Part shown: positions 1 to 6,622 of the stretch, in pieces
Layout of the letters: the number at the start of each line of letters is the position of its first letter
Numbering within the stretch: the first letter of the stretch is position 1
NCBI RefSeq assembly: GCF_009906855.1
Contig: NZ_CP047650.1
Span: 1,116,001 to 1,180,000, forward strand
Direction of reading: 5' to 3'
Origin: Xylophilus rhododendri
GTDB lineage: Bacteria; Pseudomonadota; Gammaproteobacteria; Burkholderiales; Burkholderiaceae_C
Length of the DNA stretch: 64,000 bases
Notes under the pieces: model-generated
Databases searched by the model: none
What the model saw: the letters and a program-made list of their open reading frames with translations, nothing else
What the model was told of the DNA's origin: nothing
Made by a program: the position numbers and the translations under genes

Positions 1-462
1 CAGCTCGTGCTCCACCGTGCGCACCGAGATGCCCAAACGCTCGGCCACCTCCTTGTGCGGCAGGTTCTCCCAGCGCACCAGCACCAGGATGGCGCGGCGG
101 CGCTCGGGCAGGCGGCGCATGGCCTTCATCAGCTGCTCGACCTCGGAGCGGTCCTCGGCGGTTTTCTCGGGGCCGGGGGCATGGTCGGGCAGGTCCATCA
201 GGGCCTCGGCCTCGTCGGCCGGCAGGGCGCGGCTGTGGCTGCGCTGCTGGTCGATGGCGATATTGGCGGCCATGCGCAGCAGGAAGGCGCGCGGGTTGAG
301 CACCGGCGCCTGGTTCTCCAGGCGTTCCAGGCGCAGCCAGGTGTCCTGCAGGGCGTCGCCGGCCAGTTCGCCGCTGCCCAGGTGGCGGGCCAGGCGGCGC
401 TTCAATTCGTCGTAGCGCTGGGTCAGGAAGGCCAGCAGGGCCAGGCGGGCTTCTTCGGACAT
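1..462 (-). CDS. ECF sigma-70 factor (FecI/VreI-like), C-terminus cut by window edge
   Basis: Minus-strand gene starting ATG at 462 and running off base 1 without a stop; 154 residues are visible. Region 2 is recognisable around residues 20-75 (ALQDTWLRLE, then NPRAFLLRMAANIAIDQ). The region-4 helix-turn-helix reads LPHKEVAERLGISVRTVEHEL at the cut end, so only the last few residues are missing. Sigma factors of this group direct RNA polymerase to a few promoters when released by a FecR-type anti-sigma. It starts 5 bp after the stop of the STN/TonB_C gene, so the two are co-transcribed. A FecR partner would be expected just beyond base 1. It is the second sigma factor of this locus; the other lies at 25069-25632. 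Confidence 0.9.
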   Translation of the reverse strand, partial: MSEEARLALLAFLTQRYDELKRRLARHLGSGELAGDALQDTWLRLERLENQAPVLNPRAFLLRMAANIAIDQQRSHSRALPADEAEALMDLPDHAPGPEKTAEDRSEVEQLMKAMRRLPERRRAILVLVRWENLPHKEVAERLGISVRTVEHEL

Positions 463-467
463 GGCAT

Positions 468-1148
468 TCAGGGCGCGCCGGCGCAGTCCTGGCCCGGCAC
501 CTGGCCGCGCGGCAGGATCAGCAGGGTCAGCGGCTGCGGCATGGCGGGCGGCGGCGCCTCCACCCGCAGCTTCTGCATGACGGCGATCAGGGCGCTGTCG
601 CGCTGGCGGCTGCCGCTGCTGCCCAGCAGGCGCGGGCGCTGCATCCGCCCCGCTCCGTCCACCCCGAAACGCAGCAGCGCGCGGTAGCCGCCGGGGGCGG
701 CCAGGGGCTCCTGGCAGAAGGCCTGCCAGAGGCGCGACTGCACCTGGCCGTCGTAGGCATCGAAGACCTGGGCGGGGGTGCGCTCCGTGGCGCCGGCGGC
801 GACGGCGGCGGCGGGTGCCGGCTGCAGCACGAAGGTGTGCAGATCGCCCGCGCCCACGTCCTGCGCGACCAGGCCGGTGCCCTGCAGCAGCCGGCCCAGG
901 GCCGCCTCGGGGCTGTAGCGGCCCTGCAGCGCGGCGGAGCGGCGCTCGGCCACCAGCGTGCTGCGGAACAGCGCCGGCCGGCCGGAGACGCCGGCATAGG
1001 CATCGAGCGCGGCGGACAGGTCCTGGGCCGGGATGTCGAAGTCGAGCGGGGGCGGGTTCATCGGCGGCGGGCCTGCGCGCGCCGCGCCGCAGAAACTCGC
1101 GGCCAGCACGGCGCAGGCGATGGCGGCGCTGCGGCCATGGCGGCTCAT
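468..1148 (-). CDS. STN-domain / TonB C-terminal fusion protein (VreA-like periplasmic signal protein), copy 1
   Basis: 226 residues from the ATG at 1148, chosen because a clear signal peptide follows (MSRHGRSAAIACAVLAASF, cleavage near ARA-G). An upstream in-frame extension would add a basic, non-signal leader. Residues about 34-106 form a secretin/TonB short N-terminal (STN) domain. Residues about 150-210 look like a TonB C-terminal fold (GVDGAGRM, then GSSGSRQRD). In the P. aeruginosa Vre system the VreA protein has an STN domain but no beta-barrel and signals in the periplasm to the anti-sigma VreR. I infer the same role here. It is co-transcribed with the sigma factor that follows 5 bp downstream and is paralogous to the protein at 25638-26402. 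Confidence 0.82.
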   Translation of the reverse strand: MSRHGRSAAIACAVLAASFCGAARAGPPPMNPPPLDFDIPAQDLSAALDAYAGVSGRPALFRSTLVAERRSAALQGRYSPEAALGRLLQGTGLVAQDVGAGDLHTFVLQPAPAAAVAAGATERTPAQVFDAYDGQVQSRLWQAFCQEPLAAPGGYRALLRFGVDGAGRMQRPRLLGSSGSRQRDSALIAVMQKLRVEAPPPAMPQPLTLLILPRGQVPGQDCAGAP

Positions 1149-1176
1149 CCCCGGCGGCCGCCGCGCACGGCGCGCG

Positions 1177-1211
1177 CCCAGGCGCCCGCAGCGGATCTGC
1201 GGGCGCCTGGG
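1177..1211. repeat. Perfect 15-bp inverted repeat with 5-nt loop
   Basis: CCCAGGCGCCCGCAG at 1177-1191 pairs exactly with 1197-1211 around a CGGAT loop. It sits between the YbjN gene and the STN gene, 29 nt before the latter's start. Two smaller inverted repeats follow at 1250-1261 and 1271-1285. No T-run follows on either strand, so a classical intrinsic terminator is not supported. A leader hairpin or an attenuating structure in front of the STN-sigma pair is the other possibility. Confidence 0.6.
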
Positions 1212-1298
1212 GAGGAGCCGGTTCGGGTCAACAAGGCAAAGGCGGATGTCGGCAAACGCCGAATGCTGCTCGGTCAATATGACCGCGCCGCTACAGAC

Positions 1299-1796
1299 TC
1301 AGTCCGCCGCCGGTGCCTGCGGCGCGGCCGCCTCCGGGCTGCTGCGGTAGTTGCGCAGGTGCAGGAAGAACTCGCCCATCACCTGGGTCCACAGCCGCAT
1401 CATCCAGGCGACATGGGCGAAGGCGACGCCGCCGGTCACCGGCAGGTCCATCTCCAGCACCACGAAGTCGCCGTGCTGCGACACCCGCGCGAAACGCCGC
1501 GCGCGGTGCCAGTCGGCGAAGACCGAGGCGGGCAGCACGCCGCCCTCGATGCGCAGCGGGCAGCTCAGGGTCAGGTCGGCGTACTGGCCGGGGGCCACCG
1601 CATTGCCCCAGAGCACCTGGAAACCGATGCCGTGGCTGGCGCTGTGCAGGCGGGTGACACCGTCCTGCTCGACGGGGGTGACGGCGCAGCCGGCGGCCTT
1701 GATGGCGTCGGAGGCGGTTTCGGCGGTGAGGTATTGCAGCAGGGTGTCGCTGGCGAGGGCGGAGGCGGCGGTCGGGGTGGCGAGGGTCTCGGTCAT
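1299..1796 (-). CDS. YbjN domain-containing protein
   Basis: 165 residues, ATG at 1796, no signal peptide. The C-terminal two thirds carry the YbjN (putative bacterial sensory transduction regulator) pattern: FADWHRARRFARV, then VVLEMDLPVTGGV, then a final helix. YbjN proteins have a type III secretion chaperone-like fold; their biochemical role is unsettled. It follows the parvulin gene by 32 bp on the same strand and so belongs to the secretion operon. A chaperone or regulator for the exported haemagglutinin is possible but is inference only. Confidence 0.8.
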   Translation of the reverse strand: MTETLATPTAASALASDTLLQYLTAETASDAIKAAGCAVTPVEQDGVTRLHSASHGIGFQVLWGNAVAPGQYADLTLSCPLRIEGGVLPASVFADWHRARRFARVSQHGDFVVLEMDLPVTGGVAFAHVAWMMRLWTQVMGEFFLHLRNYRSSPEAAAPQAPAAD

Positions 1797-1828
1797 GAAG
1801 GCTCTTGAAATGGGAAAGGTCGGACGGA

Positions 1829-2761
1829 TCAGGGGGTCTGGCGCAGCGCCGCGTCCAGCGTGGCGGTGTCGATGGAGAGTTCGCTGGCCGGCGCCAGCGC
1901 GGCCAGGTAGTTGCGGGCGAGCTGCTGCTGCCGCTGCTGGCGCAGGGCCTGTTCCAGCTGCGGGCGCAGCTCTTCGAAGGTGGCGGGGCGCTCGGGCTGC
2001 GTCTCCAGCAGCTTGACGATGTGGAAACCGCCGGCCGACTGCACCGGCCCGGCCACATCGCCGGGTTTCATCGCTGCCACGGTGGCGCGCACCTCGGGCA
2101 GCATGCGGGCCAGCGGCAGCGTGCCGGCATCGCCGCCGCGCCCGGCGCTGGTGCGTTCGTCGGAGCGTTCGCGGGCCAGGGCCGCGAAATCGCCGCTGCG
2201 CGCCTGGGTGGCCAGCTGCTCGGCCTGGGTGCGCACACGCGCCACGGCGGACGTGTCCTGCGCGGGTGCGGCCAGGAAGATCTGGGCGATGCGGTAGCTG
2301 GCGGCCACACGCGGCGCCGGTGCGGCGGCGAAGGCGGCGCGGGCCTCGGCTTCGGAGGGGTAGGCGGCCGGCAGCGCGGAGACGGATTCCAGGTAAGTCG
2401 CGCCGACGATGCGGTCGGTGACATCGCGCACCGCCGCCTCCACCCGGGCGCGCACCTCGGGGCGCTCGGCCCAGCCCTTGGCGCGGGCCTCGCGCAGCAG
2501 GGCCTCGCTGGCGATGCGCTGCTGCAGCCAGCCGGTGAGCACCGAACGGTCGGCGCGGGCGGCGGCGCGTTCGGCCGGCGGCAGGGCTTCCAGCAGGCGC
2601 TGCACTTCCGGCTCGCCGACGGTGATCGCGCCCAGGCGGGCGACGACAGGCTCGGGGCTCGGCGTTGCCGCCTGCGCGAAGCCGCTGGAGATCCAGCAGG
2701 CCAGTGCGGCGGCGGCGGCGATCCGCCGGGCGTTCCTGCGCTTGTTGGTGTGGACGTTCAT
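1829..2761 (-). CDS. Periplasmic parvulin-type peptidyl-prolyl cis-trans isomerase (PpiC/SurA-like)
   Basis: 310 residues. The ATG at 2761 is preceded by GGAGACACACC and followed by a basic signal peptide ending near SGFAQA. The N-terminal half is helical, as in SurA/PpiD chaperones. The parvulin domain lies at about residues 150-250 (YRIAQIFLAAP; SAGRGGDAGTLPL; VAGPVQSAGGFHIVKLLE). The C-terminus is a Q/R-rich helix. Such enzymes escort unfolded outer-membrane or exported proteins through the periplasm. Its place in the operon suggests that it holds the 4.5-kDa-residue-scale exoprotein or the FhaC-like barrel in an export-competent state. P. aeruginosa pdt loci also carry a PpiC-type gene. 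Its start codon overlaps the stop of the small membrane-protein gene upstream (ATGA). Confidence 0.9.
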   Translation of the reverse strand: MNVHTNKRRNARRIAAAAALACWISSGFAQAATPSPEPVVARLGAITVGEPEVQRLLEALPPAERAAARADRSVLTGWLQQRIASEALLREARAKGWAERPEVRARVEAAVRDVTDRIVGATYLESVSALPAAYPSEAEARAAFAAAPAPRVAASYRIAQIFLAAPAQDTSAVARVRTQAEQLATQARSGDFAALARERSDERTSAGRGGDAGTLPLARMLPEVRATVAAMKPGDVAGPVQSAGGFHIVKLLETQPERPATFEELRPQLEQALRQQRQQQLARNYLAALAPASELSIDTATLDAALRQTP

Positions 2762-2895
2762 GGTGTGTCTCCTTGCGTCGTCATGGCATCGCCCCGCGTC
2801 GCCGCCCAGGCCAGGGCGTAGAACAGCAGTCCGAGGCCCAGGTAGACCAGCAGGCTGACGGCGATCGCCAGCGTTGTGAACAGGTCGATGCTCAT
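2758..2895 (-). CDS. Small single-span membrane protein, 45 residues
   Basis: ATG at 2895 (MSIDLFTTLAIAVSLLV...) and TGA at 2760-2758, overlapping the start of the parvulin gene. Residues 5-32 are one continuous hydrophobic segment (LAIAVSLLVYLGLGLLFYAL), followed by a short polar tail. The ATGA overlap, the operon position between coiled-coil protein and parvulin, and the clean transmembrane profile support a real gene. No family is recognised. It may be a small accessory subunit of the ExbB-ExbD-TonB motor or a membrane anchor; neither is shown by the sequence. Confidence 0.68.
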   Translation of the reverse strand: MSIDLFTTLAIAVSLLVYLGLGLLFYALAWAATRGDAMTTQGDTP

Positions 2896-2911
2896 GGCAT
2901 GGCTTCCGCAT

Positions 2912-3625
2912 TCAGTGCGCGGTGGTTGCGGCGGCCGGTGCCGGCGTGGCCCGGGCGTCGAAGCGGCCTTCGTAGAGCTTGTCGCCGTATTGCTGGGCCA
3001 CCTGCTCCAGCTTCACCCGGCTCTGCGCGGCGAAGGGCTGGCGGGCGGCCAGCACGGTGGAGACGTCCATCGTCTCGTAGGCATGCAGGATCTCCTGGCC
3101 GGTGGCGTAGAGGGCCTTGTTCTGCGCCTCGCAGCGTTCGACCGCGCCCTGCCCGGCGCCGTAGGCGGTGGCCAGGCGCTGGCGTTCGGCCTCGGAGGCC
3201 TTGGCCATCTTCAGCAGCTCGTCGTAGGCGCCGCGGTACTGGGCGACCTGGGTGGCGGCCTTGTCGGTGACGGCGCGGGCCTGCTGCGCCAGCTTCTGGT
3301 TGTCGTCGCCCGCGCGTTCGCGCGCCTGGCGTTCGGCGGCGAGCTGGGCGCGGGCCTGGGCCAGCTCCTTCTTCAGCTCTTCCGTTGCCGGGGCGTTCGC
3401 GGCGGCGGCGGCGGGCGCGGGCGCGCGGGCCGGCGCGGCCTTGAGCACCGCCAGCTCGTTCTGCGCCTGCTGCAGCTGCAAGGTGGTGGCGCGCAGCTGC
3501 GTTCGCAGGCGCTCCTCCAGGCTTTGCTGCTGGCCGAAGGCGCCGCCGATGTCGGCCAGCGCCAGGCCGACCAGCACCGCGGCGCTGGCCGCGCGCCGCA
3601 GGCGTTTCAATCGAAGTGGGGACAC
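2912..3625 (-). CDS. Exported coiled-coil protein of unknown function
   Basis: 237 residues from a GTG at 3625, which has GAGGAG 8-9 nt upstream; the longer open frame above it is the shadow of the porin gene. A signal peptide or anchor (RAASAAVLVGLALADIG, ending near AFG) is followed by a long coiled coil, about residues 32-165, rich in Q, A, E and R. An Ala/Pro hinge lies near residues 60-75. A conserved-looking tail with one Cys (VERCEAQNKALYATG) follows. The gene lies 11 bp after the porin stop. No Pfam family is recognised. A periplasmic spacer or peptidoglycan-spanning helper of the porin or TonB complex is plausible but unproven. Confidence 0.75.
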   Translation of the reverse strand: MSPLRLKRLRRAASAAVLVGLALADIGGAFGQQQSLEERLRTQLRATTLQLQQAQNELAVLKAAPARAPAPAAAAANAPATEELKKELAQARAQLAAERQARERAGDDNQKLAQQARAVTDKAATQVAQYRGAYDELLKMAKASEAERQRLATAYGAGQGAVERCEAQNKALYATGQEILHAYETMDVSTVLAARQPFAAQSRVKLEQVAQQYGDKLYEGRFDARATPAPAAATTAH

Positions 3626-3636
3626 GGGCCTGCTCC

Positions 3637-5403
3637 TCAGAAACGGGTGTTGAGTTCGATCTGCAGCACGTCGATGGACAGCGGCGGGCCGTAGACCTCC
3701 TTGGTGGCCACCCAGCGTCCGCTCACCCAGGTGTTGCGGTCGATGGCGTAGGAGCCGCCCAGGTAGTAGCCGCGGGCATTGGTGCCGCCCAGGTGGAAGG
3801 TGGGGTCGTTGAAGCCGTCGGGCATGGAATCCGGCTCGATGCGTTTGTAGCCGGCCAGCAGGTTCCAGTCGCCGCGCGCCACCGGCGCCGGGCGGCCGTA
3901 GGTGGCCTGCAGCATGTAGGCGTTGCCGCCGCTGCGGAAGTCGTCGATGCCGGTGCCGCCGGTGCCGCTGAAGTTGTTGACGATGCCGCCGTTGGCGCGG
4001 GCGAACATCTCGGCCGCGTCGTAGGCGGTGTTGCGGATGTAGTTGCCGTCCAGGCGCAGGCCGTTGCCGGCCACCTGGGTCTGCCACTGCAGGTTCAGGT
4101 CGAGCAGCTGGAACTTCGAGGCCTGGCCCACGTACTGCGGCTGCGGCGTGTTGGCCGGGTTGAGCGGATCGAGCGCGATATTGCGCAGCAGCATCAGGGT
4201 GTTGCCCTTCTGCATGAAGGCCGGGCGGCTCCAGTCGGTGCTGCAGCCGTCGGCGCCGGCGTACAGGGCGCAGGAGTCGGAGAGGCGGCCTTCGGTGTTG
4301 TGGAAGTCGTAGTAGGCGACGGCGCCGCGCAGGCGGTTCTTCGGGTCGAGCTTCCAGTCCAGGCCGACCTGGGCGCCGAGCAGCCACTTGTTGTGGCTGG
4401 ACTGCTTGTCCTGGCTGCGGCTGGGCGCGTTGTCCGAGGAATATTCCAGCGGGATCAGGCCGAGCGAGCCGAAGACGGTCATGTCCTTGTTGGCGAGGGT
4501 GCGCTCGAACCTGGCGGCGATGCCGTCGAAGTTGAGGTCGGCCGAGTACAGCAGGTCGGTGGACATGAAGGGATTGCCGAAGCGGCCGGCGACCAGCTTG
4601 ACCTCCGGCACCACCTTGTACGAGAGGTACATCTGGTCGAGCCAGACATCCTTCTTGGCCAGGCCGCCGCCCAGGGTCTGGGTGGTGGAGACCGGGCCGT
4701 TGTCGCCGCCCGAGGCCAGTCGGATGCCGGCTTCGGTGCGCTCGGAGATGTCGGCCACCACCCCCAGCCGGGCGCGGGCGCGGAACAGGTTGCGCCGGTC
4801 CTCGCGGGTGTTGAGCAGCGGCGGCAGCGCCAGGTTGGTGTTGGGGTTGAGGTCGTAGCCGCTGCCGCTGTTGATCGAGGCCCAGTCGGTCTGGATGTTG
4901 TTGTTGTCGCCCGAGTAGCTGCGCGACTCGTAGCGCGCCCGCACATCGCCTTCCAGGCGCAGGCGCTTGGTCCAGTCCGGCGTTTCGTTGGGCGCTGCCC
5001 AGCCTTCGGCCTGGGCCTGGGCCATGACCTGGCCCTTGACCTCGTCGCGGATCTGGTCGCGCACGGTCTGGGAGATATAGGGCACCCGCACATCGCCGGG
5101 CTGCAGCTGCAGGGCGCTGGCGGCGGTGGCCGAGCCGGCGGCCGCTGCCGCGACCGGCGCGCGCTGGGCCTGCTGGGCCTGCTGGGCGGCCATGGCCTCG
5201 GTCTGGGCCTGGGCCAGCAGGGCATCGCCCACGTCCTTGGCCAGGGTGCCGCTCTGGATCAGGCCGCGGATCAGGCGGACCATGGCGGTTTCGTTGGCGG
5301 GCGGCGCGGTCTGGGCTTGCGCCGAGCCCAGCGCGCCCATCAGCAGCAGCGCGCAGACCTGCGATACCGCCCGCCGTTCGTGCGTGGAGAAGAAATGTTT
5401 CAT
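3637..5403 (-). CDS. Putative outer-membrane porin
   Basis: 588 residues from ATG 5403 (MKHFFSTHERRAVSQV..., signal peptide ending AQA); a GTG four codons upstream is an alternative start. Residues about 30-130 form a soluble N-terminal part with Q/A-rich helix. From about residue 150 the pattern alternates as a beta-barrel (RLEGDVRARYESRSYS; LFRARARLGV), ending in aromatic-terminated strands with the C-terminal Phe (IELNTRF), as usual for outer-membrane barrels. It matches the putative-porin family often found beside TonB/ExbBD-linked two-partner secretion genes. It follows the tonB-like gene by 47 bp in the same operon. Confidence 0.82.
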   Translation of the reverse strand: MKHFFSTHERRAVSQVCALLLMGALGSAQAQTAPPANETAMVRLIRGLIQSGTLAKDVGDALLAQAQTEAMAAQQAQQAQRAPVAAAAAGSATAASALQLQPGDVRVPYISQTVRDQIRDEVKGQVMAQAQAEGWAAPNETPDWTKRLRLEGDVRARYESRSYSGDNNNIQTDWASINSGSGYDLNPNTNLALPPLLNTREDRRNLFRARARLGVVADISERTEAGIRLASGGDNGPVSTTQTLGGGLAKKDVWLDQMYLSYKVVPEVKLVAGRFGNPFMSTDLLYSADLNFDGIAARFERTLANKDMTVFGSLGLIPLEYSSDNAPSRSQDKQSSHNKWLLGAQVGLDWKLDPKNRLRGAVAYYDFHNTEGRLSDSCALYAGADGCSTDWSRPAFMQKGNTLMLLRNIALDPLNPANTPQPQYVGQASKFQLLDLNLQWQTQVAGNGLRLDGNYIRNTAYDAAEMFARANGGIVNNFSGTGGTGIDDFRSGGNAYMLQATYGRPAPVARGDWNLLAGYKRIEPDSMPDGFNDPTFHLGGTNARGYYLGGSYAIDRNTWVSGRWVATKEVYGPPLSIDVLQIELNTRF

Positions 5404-5450
5404 GGCTTGGTTCACATGGAAAAAGGTGGGGGACGGGCGATGCGTTTTTT

Positions 5451-6188
5451 TCAGGGCCGGCGGCCGCGCATGGACACCCGCAGCGGGAAACGCAGCGAGG
5501 CCGGCGGGCGCTCGTCGATGCGGTCGAGTTCACGCACCATGGCGAGAACGGCGTCGTCGATCTGTTTGTCGCCGGTGCCGCGAAGCAGGCGCACCTGGGC
5601 GGTGCGGCCATCGGCGTCGAGCCAGAGTTCGATCTGGATGTCCTCGAAGGCCAGCAGCCGGGTGCGCGCATCGCGCGCCAGGCCCTGCTGCAGGGCGTTG
5701 GACACGTAGCGGGCATAGGAGCCGGCGCCTAGCCCGCCGCCGCCCGGGCCGCCGCCGGTCATGCCGCCGCCGCGTCCGGCCGCGATGCCGAAGGCGTCGG
5801 TGCCGGCCTGCGCGGCGCCGTCGATGGTCACCGGGTCGCCCAGGTCCTTGGAGGGGCTGGGCGGGCTGTCGTCCTTGGGGGCGTCGAGCGGCCGCTCCGG
5901 CGTGGGCTTGGGCTCCACCGGCTCGGGCTTGATCTTCTCGGGCTCGGGCTCCGGCGGCTTCTCCGGCACCGGCGGCGGCGGAGGGGGCGGCGGCAGCATC
6001 AGCATGGGGGTGTCGGCGCTCTTGCGTTTCTGGCCGGCGGTGTCCGACAGCAGGCGCCAGGCCAGCAGCACCAGCGCCAGCAGCACCAGGGCGCCGATGG
6101 CGTGGCCGCCCCAGCGGCGCCACCAGCCCGCGCCGCGCGAAGTGGCCGGGGAACGTGCCGTGCCGGCAGGAGAAAGGTTCACGGCCAC
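5451..6188 (-). CDS. TonB-family energy transducer
   Basis: 245 residues with a GTG start at 6188, four bases after the exbD stop, with GAGGG just upstream. One N-terminal membrane helix at about residues 27-47 (AIGALVLLALVLLAW) is followed by a proline-rich spacer (eight consecutive Pro, then EP/KP repeats, residues 60-105). A glycine-rich linker leads to a TonB C-terminal domain from about residue 155 (SYARYVSNALQQ; IQIELWLDADGRTAQVRLLRG). This is the usual TonB layout. With ExbB and ExbD immediately upstream it should form an inner-membrane motor dedicated to this locus. The client is presumably the outer-membrane porin or secretion channel, since no TonB-dependent receptor is encoded here. 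Confidence 0.9.
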   Translation of the reverse strand: MAVNLSPAGTARSPATSRGAGWWRRWGGHAIGALVLLALVLLAWRLLSDTAGQKRKSADTPMLMLPPPPPPPPVPEKPPEPEPEKIKPEPVEPKPTPERPLDAPKDDSPPSPSKDLGDPVTIDGAAQAGTDAFGIAAGRGGGMTGGGPGGGGLGAGSYARYVSNALQQGLARDARTRLLAFEDIQIELWLDADGRTAQVRLLRGTGDKQIDDAVLAMVRELDRIDERPPASLRFPLRVSMRGRRP

Positions 6189-6192
6189 TCCC

Positions 6193-6609
6193 TCACGCCG
6201 CCGGCTTGCCGGTCACCAGGCCGATCTGGTTGAGATCGATGCGGCGCAGCAGGTCGAGCACCTCGACCACCTTGGCGTACTGCACCGAGGAGTCGCCGCG
6301 CACGATGACGGGGAAGTCCGGCGTCAGCGCCTTCTCGGTGCGCAGGCGCTCTTCCAGCTCCGGCAGCGTGACCGGATAGGCATCGAGGAACACCTTGCCG
6401 GCGTTGTCGATGGTGATGGCCTTGGTCTTGGGTTTTTCAAGCGCCACGGCGGCGCTGGCCTTGGGCAGGTCGACCTTGATGCCGGGGATGCTGGCGTTGC
6501 TGGTGAGGATGAAGATCACCAGCACCACCAGCAGCACGTCCACGAAGGGCGTGATGTTGATGCCGCCCGTGCGCTTCTTGGTGCCGAAGCGGGATGCGTT
6601 GGATGCCAT
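6193..6609 (-). CDS. exbD: ExbD/TolR family motor protein
   Basis: 138 residues, ATG 6609. The single membrane helix carries the essential Asp in NITPFVDVLLVVLVIFILTS (about residues 18-37), with the usual periplasmic domain behind it (ITIDNAGKVFLD; VIVRGDSSVQYAKVVEVLDLLR). ExbD couples proton flow through the ExbB pentamer to TonB movement. The gene lies 13 bp after the ExbB-fusion gene and 4 bp before tonB, so the three are one transcription unit. Confidence 0.95.
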   Translation of the reverse strand: MASNASRFGTKKRTGGINITPFVDVLLVVLVIFILTSNASIPGIKVDLPKASAAVALEKPKTKAITIDNAGKVFLDAYPVTLPELEERLRTEKALTPDFPVIVRGDSSVQYAKVVEVLDLLRRIDLNQIGLVTGKPAA

Positions 6610-6622
6610 GGCGCGGTCCGCC

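Noticed and set aside
3616..5716. Long open frames on both strands over the porin gene
   Set aside because: They are low-complexity shadows. Only the terminal 237 codons of the minus-strand frame (from 3625) have an RBS and signal peptide, and these are annotated separately.
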